A stretch of 41,822 nt of DNA. Origin: Lobulomyces angularis (lineage: Eukaryota > Chytridiomycota > Chytridiomycetes > Lobulomycetales > Lobulomycetaceae). Positions 35,601-41,822 of this stretch are shown here, in pieces. Position 1 is the stretch's first letter. Every line of letters begins with the position of its first letter. The translations under genes were made by a program, and so were the position numbers. The notes beneath the pieces are model-generated. The model worked only from the letters and a program-made list of their open reading frames with translations, ran no database searches and had not been told where the DNA came from. The stretch is from the NCBI GenBank assembly GCA_027604685.1, contig JADHYX010000184.1, forward strand, positions 1 through 41,822. The letters run 5' to 3'.

Positions 35601-38538
35601 GAAGTCGACAACCAAATAGTAGGTTGGGTTTGCCAGTAATTAGTGCTGCTGAAGATACTGGGAAGAAATTGCATAGGGAAGCTGTTCAGTTGGTGGACAG
35701 GGGAGCATTAATGAGCCTTCTACGTTTGCTGTTTGTCCCTGAACCGATTAATAAAACCTTAATTCAGGATCTTTTGGTTAATGTTGCCGAAAATAGTAGG
35801 ACCAGAACAGAGCTTTTATCACTTCTGCTCTCTGTTTTATCAGAAGGTTGTGCTGATCTGGCTGCCGTTGATAAAAAATTTTCCCAGTTGTCCAAAGGAA
35901 AAGGAAAAGCTAATGTTACTCCGAAAAAAAAGAATTATATCAATTCCGCGTCGTTAAATGGCAGTGTTCCAAATTTGATTGAATTAAGATGTCTTGAAAC
36001 CATTCACACATTAGCAAATTCCAACTCTTTGGTGATAAATTGGTTTTTAGTTGGAAATGAAACGTTATCTCATAATCTAAATAAAACCCCGAAATCCAGC
36101 CAAAAAAAAAACCACGGTAAAGGAATTTCTGCTCCAGTAAAAAGTCCAGTGGTGTTTCTACTTGAATTACTTGAGCGACCATCATTTCTAAAAAACTCCT
36201 CTATCATGGGTCAACTTATGTCCCTTCTTACTACACTATTAAAGCCTTTGTCTAACAACCCTTTAAAAAATACCGTTAGAAAATTGGTAACAGGTGAGAG
36301 CACTCGTATAACACCTTCAGCAGAGAATAGCGCAGAAATCGAAGAACCAGCTCTTGCTGAAGTCTCGGACACAACAGCACCTGAAGTTGAACAATCCGTC
36401 AATCAAACACCAAGCACAGGAGGTGCTATCAGTGAGATTAAGGTATCCGAATCCCTTGATGCATCTTCCAATAAAGAAGATTTAAATAAAAGTGAAGTCA
36501 CATCACCTTATATACCCAGTCACTGTATTCGCGCTGTGATCCTTGTCTTAACGTCCTCAGAATGTACTAATAAGACTTTCCAGCATACTTTATCGGTAAT
36601 ACAACATCTTCTTTCTTCAAAAGAAAACGAAGTGGTTATTATTGAATCACTAGTTACTTCTGTATCTGAATTAGGCACCGCAATTTTACCAGATTTAAAG
36701 GAATTATCTTTAGTTATGGAAACCTCCAGTAGCAATATTGAAGTTCGTTCTGCCTTACTAGGAAATTTTTCAAAACCTTCCGCAACTCAATCTAAATTAT
36801 TAAGAGTATTAAAGACTTTGGATTTCATTCATTCTAAGTCGTCATTCTTAAACCTGAAGATGCAAGTGTCTCCCTCAAATGACAAAAATAATGAAATTAA
36901 TGAGAAAAAGAAGTTGGAAAAAGAAGAGGAGGAAAAAACGTTGCGAAAGATATATGATGGTTTTAAACTTTACGATGTATGGGTTGCTTTAGGTAAGGGC
37001 TTGGAAATAATTAATGATAAGTCAAATTTGTTGAATGTGGGAACGGTACTGTTGCCATTAATAGAATCTTTTATGGTTGTCTCTAAACCTTACGTCTTGG
37101 GTCATCGTAACGTTCTGCTGACCACAAATGTTTCCAAACCAGATGTAATGAAAATAGACCCTATGAAAATTTCAAATGAACAACTATTTTTTTCATTTAC
37201 TGAGGAACATAAAAAGATTTTAAATACTATGGTGAGAAACACACCAGGTTTAATGAACGGATCTTTCAGTTTACTGGTTCAAAATCCAAAAGTATTAGAA
37301 TTTGATAATAAAAGAACTTATTTTAATCAACAACTTCACAAAAGACCGAACAGAGAGCATTACGGTACTCTTCAAATTAATGTGAGACGTCAGTATGTTT
37401 TTGAAGATTCTTACCATCAACTTCAAGGACGTTCTGGAAAAGAAATCAAGTATGGGAAATTAAGTGTTCGATTTTATGACGAAGAAGGAGTTGATGCCGG
37501 AGGCGTTACTCGTGAATGGTTTTCGGTACTTGCCCGTCAAATGTTTAATCCAGATTATGCACTTTTTAAGCCATCTGCAGTTGATAAAATTACATATCAA
37601 CCCAACAGAGCCTCTTGGATAAATCCAGATCATCTTTCTTATCTGAAATTCGTAGGAAGAATAATAGGAAAAGCTATTTATGATGGGCGCTTATTAGATT
37701 GTTACTTTACCCGGTCATTTTATAAAGCAATATTAGAAACAAATGTCGACTGGAAGGATATGGAAGCTGTGGATCCAGAATTCCATAAATCTTTAGATTG
37801 GATGTTAAACAACGATATTACTGATGTACTAGATTTGACGTTTAGTTGCGAAATGGATGATTTTGGGCGCACTAAAGTTGTAGATTTAAAACCTAATGGA
37901 AGTAACGTTGCAGTTACTGAAGAAAACAAACAGGAATATATTAAATTGATTACTGAACTAAAGTTGCAAATTGCCATAAAAGATCAATTGGCGGCCTTTT
38001 TAAGTGGATTTCAAGAAATAATTCCGAAGGATTTAATCAAAATATTTAATGAGCAAGAGTTAGAACTACTGATTTCTGGCTTACCAGACATTGATATCGA
38101 TGATTGGAAAAATAACACAGAATACCAGAATTATACACCTACTTCACCGCAAATACAGTGGTTTTGGAGAGTAGTTAGAAATTTTACTCAAGAGGAAAGG
38201 GCTAAGCTTATACAGTTCGTCACAGGAACGTCGAAAGTTCCTCTAGAAGGTTTTTCAGATTTACAAGGCTCTAACGGAATTCAGAAGTTTCAAATACATA
38301 AGGATTATTCTTCAAACACAAGGCTTCCTTCTGCACACACTTGGTATCGATTTCTATAAATCCACTCAAAATAATTTTTTTTTTTTAGTTTTAACCAAAT
38401 TGATTTACCTGAATATGAATCCTATGAGCAACTAAGGACAAATTTATTAACATCAATAAATGAAGGAGGGACAGGTTTAATTTTTTTTTGTTTTTTGTTT
38501 TTTCAAACTTTATTTATTTAGGTTTTGGATTCGCATAA
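26623..38538 (+). CDS. TOM1: Giant HECT E3 ubiquitin ligase TOM1/HUWE1
   Basis: Transfers ubiquitin from an E2 via a catalytic cysteine to many nuclear and cytosolic substrates. About 18 exons, roughly 3,700 residues. First exons 26623-26664, 26720-27010, 27063-27777; the largest are about 30606-33650, 33961-35168 and 35211-38343. Domains in order: armadillo-type DUF908 (LAVLKLTKLFWENC; LLFRPAQRVNIQRSVRS), DUF913, and a UBA domain near 31099-31210 (LVDMGFPRAAAEVALLRC). Then come long acidic tracts (about 33530-34060), a charged coiled coil at about 34840-35020, and two ubiquitin-binding UBM motifs (FLEALPDEMRQEVL; FLDALPPDIREEII) near 35230-35390. The HECT domain runs from about 37310 to the end, with the family ending GFGFA. 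The catalytic motif HTCFNQIDLP spans the penultimate-but-one junction, so the unspliced frame falsely ends in LPSAHTWYRFL. I saw no WWE domain. It converges on the SH3-septin gene. Confidence 0.96.
33530..34075 (+). other. Acidic low-complexity tract within TOM1/HUWE1
   Basis: Asp/Glu/Ser-rich coding stretch spread over three exons (around 33530-33650, 33691-33905 and 33961-34075), with runs such as DEDPDDDDDEEEDSSEE. Acidic tracts of this type are typical of HUWE1/TOM1 between the helical repeats and the HECT part. The antisense poly-Ser frames over it are artefacts. Confidence 0.85.
38344..38388 (+). other. 45-base intron that splits the HECT catalytic cysteine codon
   Basis: GT at 38344 and TTTTTAG ending at 38388. 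Splicing joins TG (38342-38343) to T (38389) to give the cysteine of HTCFNQ. The downstream protein DLPEYESYEQLRTNLL and the final GFGFA match the family only after this splice and that of the next intron (38475-38521). Confidence 0.95.
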
Positions 38539-38879
38539 AAGCATTGATACAGTTATTAGTTGGATTTATACATTTTATTTTATCTTTATTTGATTATTTT
38601 CTTATTTTTTAACTATTTTTTAATTTTCAAAATTGTTTTATTTTGTTATAATTTTTATGAACATTATTTATATTTATTTTTAAAGTGTAACAAGTAAATC
38701 TAATAAAAGTACAGTTTTTTGTTATTTTAGAATAAGTATCTTTGATATATATATTATGATTGAGGCTCACATAGTTTATTAATTACAATAATATACTAAA
38801 AAAATATAATCTGAAAAATTTTTTTTTTTTTTATTAAATTGTTGTTATCGTTGTATATTCTACATAAATATAAAAAAAC
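38539..38879. other. Convergent 3' intergenic region
   Basis: About 340 bases between the stops of TOM1 (+) and the SH3-septin gene (-). T- and A-rich with AATAAA-like strings (for instance TCTAATAAAAGT near 38700); probably holds both polyadenylation sites. Nothing else seen. Confidence 0.5.
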
Positions 38880-40925
38880 TCATTTTTTTATTCCAGTAAT
38901 TGCTTTTTTCAGAGAGCCATAATTAAAGCCAATTTTTTTTACAGATTTTGAACCAGTGTTAGAAGTATTGTTTATAATGGCATTATTTGGATTGCTAAAG
39001 CTGTCAATGCTATCTTTGTTAACCCCGTTATTACCAGCCAAGGGAGATTTTAGTGCTGCAGGTCTAGAAGAATATCTAGCCTGTACCTGCTGCCTTCCAC
39101 CTCCAAAAACTGAATCTCTTTTGGTAAATTCTTCGTTGTTTGTAGGGGAATTATTCACGCCATATTGAATATTTAACTTTGGCTGGTATGCTGGTAATTT
39201 AGGTTTACTGATATCAACTTCGGTATCAGTTTCGCTAACGATTGTTGCAACTGAAGGCTTTCTTTCATGATTATATACTTGAGTTTGCTGCTGTTGGTAT
39301 TGTGGCTGCTGTTTTAGTTTTTGATTTTGGTTGAGGTTTTGTTGCGAAATATTTATATTGTTGGTCTGTTTTACAGGTTTAATGGATTGATCTAAATTAT
39401 ATTTCCAATCGCAAAATTTTACGGTACTGGTTCTGCGTATATCTTCTTCAAAAGTAAATATCAACTTTTCTTTAAAATTATCGATTTCATTGATCTTTTT
39501 TTGACTGGTGGTGTTTGTTGGAAAAGAAGCATTACTAATAGCAAAAGGTACTGCACCGAGCTTCTCATTTTGTGCCATTGCTAAACAATCTGTGATGTCT
39601 AACCCAAAGGAATATATCTTCAAAATTGATTTATATTAAAACCAAGAATTTTTATCCAAATGTTTACCTGAATGCCAGAAATTTTTAAATCTTTTAAAAT
39701 AGATTCTTTCAATTTAAAAACTTGACTAGCATCTAAAGTGTCCGATTTTACAATAACAGGGACAATTGGAACAAAAGGACTTAAAACTTTCATAAACTCC
39801 TTATCAATAGGTTTTAATCTATGTAGAATTCCGTAAATGCATATATTTATATGAGTGTGGGCTCCGCTATTACCCGCAATGATGTTAAATAATCGGGAGT
39901 TGGGCTGAACATTTATAAAATACTTAATTAGCAAAAAAGAAATTTTTTTTTAAAAATTAAAGCTTCATTACCACTGACGATAGATATAGCAATGTGGAAG
40001 AAAACTGTGTTTTTAAGTAACTTATAATAGGCTCGATCTATAAAGAAAAAAAAACGGATTTAACAAGTCATAACTCAATTAATTATAAGTACAGTTAAAG
40101 TGGCATCAACATGTGCACCAAAGCTAAAGAAATAAAAATGAAAAATTAAACATTAGTGATAAAATAACTATTCATGATTTACCCAGGAGTATCAATAAAT
40201 TTCAAATTATACGCTGACTGCTCCTCGGATATGTAACTGGGCAATTCTGGAAGAGTAGAAGCTGAAATTTCCATAATTCCATTATTTACTAGATTTGATT
40301 CGGTTTTTTTTTTCACAAAATTTGATGAACAAAAATTCTGAAGAAACTCTGACTAAAAAAAAATTTTCATTAAAAAATATAAATTGAATATAATTTGCAA
40401 CCTTTCCTATCCCAGAATCCCCAACTACCATTAACTAACCCAAAATATCAATTATTAGAATAAAACAGAAAAAAAAAATTTTTGAAAGTACCTTGAAAAA
40501 TCCTAAATGTTCAGGCAGTTTCCTTCTTTCCATTGCTTGAAAGTTAACATTTTCAAATTTTTCCAAGACAGTCCCGATATCTTTAATAGGTTCTTCTATT
40601 GAAAGGGAAGCAATTGGGGAAATAGGAGTTGGTATAAACTGAATTACAGAAGAGTTTGATGTTAATGGACCACCTTTATCTGCCAAAGGTGTGGAAGGAG
40701 TTTGCTGATTGTAAGGAGCTAAAAAGTTCATTGGTAGTAAACCAGTTTCTAAAGTTGTTTCATTTTTGGCCATGCACCAACCTTTAATTTTCAATTAGCA
40801 ATTAAAATATAGATTTGGTTACCATCATCATATTTATGTAAAATTACAACCAAATCACTGAGTCCCAAAGTTATTTCATCTTCGTGACTTGGAGTATAAG
40901 GAGCAGTTCCTTTATATTTTTCCAT
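38880..40925 (-). CDS. SH3 domain-septin GTPase fusion protein
   Basis: Exons in order 40823-40925, 40492-40781, 40402-40434, 40183-40352, 40093-40123, 39972-40037, 39668-39922, 38880-39617; every phase agrees, 561 residues, TGA stop. Residues about 8-58 are an SH3 domain: YTPSHEDEITLGLSDLVVIL, then DDGWCMA and TGLLPMNFLAPY. A Ser/Pro/Thr linker follows (to about 120). Then comes a septin GTPase: GFFKLMVVGDSGIGKS (G1, P-loop about 136-143), KFIDTPGFGAHVD (G3, 196-201), INICIYGILHRLKPIDKEFM, and G4 as VKSD (289-292), followed by GIQIYSFGLD and VPFAIS. The rest is divergent and ends in a Q/N/S-rich tail without an obvious coiled coil. Exon 40492-40781 encodes both the end of the SH3 domain and the first septin strand, so the fusion is not a gene-model accident. 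Expected role: cortical scaffold or filament binding proline-rich partners (inferred). Confidence 0.85.
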
Positions 40926-41251
40926 AATGTTTTTAAATAAAACAAACCAAACAAATTAAGTTTTATTTGCAGAAATTGATAGTTAAATTGTTTTGTTGAA
41001 AGGGGCGAAAGTCAACGCCTCTCATTTTTTATGGAATGAAATAAGCTTCAGATTTTTGCATAAGTTCTTTGTTTCTTTGTTTTTATGAAATTTCGCATCA
41101 AATATTGAATCATTTTAAAATACAAAATTCAGTTTTCATTCCTGTACTTCTGCATAACATCACAGTTATTTGTTAGCGATTAATTTCTTTAGCCGTGTTT
41201 ATCTGTCATTTGAAACTTCTTTTTTAAGGATTTTTATTAACTACAGACAAT

Positions 41252-41284
41252 ATGGATCCAATTGATATTGATAAAAAAAGAGAT
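41252..41284 (+). CDS. Possible first coding exon (11 codons) of a partial gene
   Basis: ATG in an A-rich context followed by DPIDIDKKRD and then a consensus donor GTATGT at 41285. A CTACAG acceptor-like site lies just upstream, so the exon could also have a 5' untranslated intron. A following exon could not be fixed: a hydrophobic stretch around 41400-41450 (LLIVCGFIALVLQKK) is open but out of a provable phase. Without splicing the frame stops after 13 codons. Confidence 0.25.
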
Positions 41285-41700
41285 GTATGTTGAGTCTTTT
41301 AAAGAAGGATTTCCAAATTATTAATTCATAAGATGTCAAATTTATTGTCAATCTATTCCAAAATTTAAATGTTTTAATTTGCGTTTAGATATAATTTGCA
41401 CTCCTGATAGTTTGTGGGTTTATAGCTCTTGTATTGCAAAAAAAGTAAATTGAGTTTGCAATGACCCACTTGTGAGAAGCACTACTGAATCATTTATGGA
41501 TACTAACTACAGTCTATTTTTTTTTTAACAAACTTCACTCTATAAACTTAACATTATTAAACTTCTCTTTTGTTTCTATGGAATACCATTCTTTAACTTT
41601 GATACCAAACTGGGTTATTTTGTATCATAGTAGTACTAATAAATAATTAAATGTTGCGATGTCCGCATGCATCTGTCCAACAGCTTTAAACTTTATGTCA

Positions 41701-41733
41701 AATTATAGTGTGTGGGCATTATCTTTTTGAACA
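41701..41733 (-). repeat. Copy 2 of the inverted repeat shared with 48-80
   Basis: Reverse complement carries the same 21-base core as 48-68, with a partly conserved flank (CACTATAATT). It is in non-coding DNA near the right end of the window. Confidence 0.75.
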
Positions 41734-41822
41734 CCAAGCACCAATAAAAAAATAGCGAAAACTATTTAGGAAAAAATTTTTTATCTACTTAAATAAACTG
41801 GTCTATTTCCATTTAATAATGT

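Larger units (their letters stand above)
40926..41822. other. Terminal region without a secure gene
   Basis: About 900 bases. It should contain the promoter of the SH3-septin gene. A possible first exon of another plus-strand gene lies at 41252-41284. Around 41655-41700 there is a GC-richer patch that is open on the minus strand (FKAVGQMHADIATFNYLL), and 41701-41733 is an inverted copy of a sequence at 48-80. None of these can be joined into a gene from what is visible. Confidence 0.45.

Noticed and set aside
38341..38359. HECT protein ending LPSAHTWYRFL
   Set aside because: The ending is intron read-through. Splicing restores the catalytic HTCFNQ and the family C-terminus GFGFA.

Overview
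The window is AT-rich, intron-rich nuclear DNA. Introns are mostly 40-60 bases with GT...AG ends and often a CTAAC- or TTAAC-like box near the 3' end. Intergenic spaces are short, poly(T)/poly(A) tracts are everywhere, and the standard code is used (TAA and TGA both end genes). Fungal-type OPI10, a PTM1-like GOST protein, TOM1/HUWE1 and a septin occur beside a ciliary basal-body factor (BBOF1) and a centrin-binding Sfi1 protein. That mix suggests a flagellated (zoosporic) fungus or close relative such as a Rozella/aphelid/chytrid-grade organism. This is inference from gene content and base composition, not a species identification.

Layout. 195-804 (-) is a four-exon gene for a small multi-pass membrane protein of unknown family. 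1418-2209 (-) is ribosomal protein eL33. 2963-3417 (+) is a two-finger CCCH zinc-finger protein. 3418-5105 has no firm gene, but holds an unexplained long open frame and a 39-codon ORF. 5106-6012 (+) is an amphipathic-repeat, perilipin-like protein that converges on OPI10/Hikeshi (6310-7348, -). 7992-12664 (-) is a large Sfi1-type protein, divergent from adenosine kinase (13618-14941, +). 15225-17329 (+) is a GOST/PTM1-like seven-transmembrane protein. 17755-20026 (+) is BBOF1, convergent with CTF4/WDHD1 (20232-23810, -). CTF4 is divergent from an unrecognised 541-residue protein (24294-26281, +). 26623-38538 (+) is a giant TOM1/HUWE1 HECT ubiquitin ligase that fills more than a quarter of the window. 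It converges on the most unusual gene here, 38880-40925 (-), which encodes an SH3 domain fused in one reading frame to a septin-type GTPase with a Q/N-rich tail. The last 0.9 kb has no firm gene.

There is no operon-like logic: the genes are housekeeping (translation, purine salvage, replication, protein turnover, Hsp70 import) with a centriole/flagellum theme (SFI1, BBOF1). Coding models were built by hand from reading frames, splice-site consensus and phase agreement. Exon lists are given where phases were checked base by base; for SFI1, BBOF1, CTF4 and TOM1 only the outer limits and selected exons were checked. The main items for a second look are the SH3-septin fusion, its altered G4 motif, an inverted repeat shared by the two ends of the window, the HECT catalytic cysteine codon split by an intron, and the unassigned 541-residue protein.
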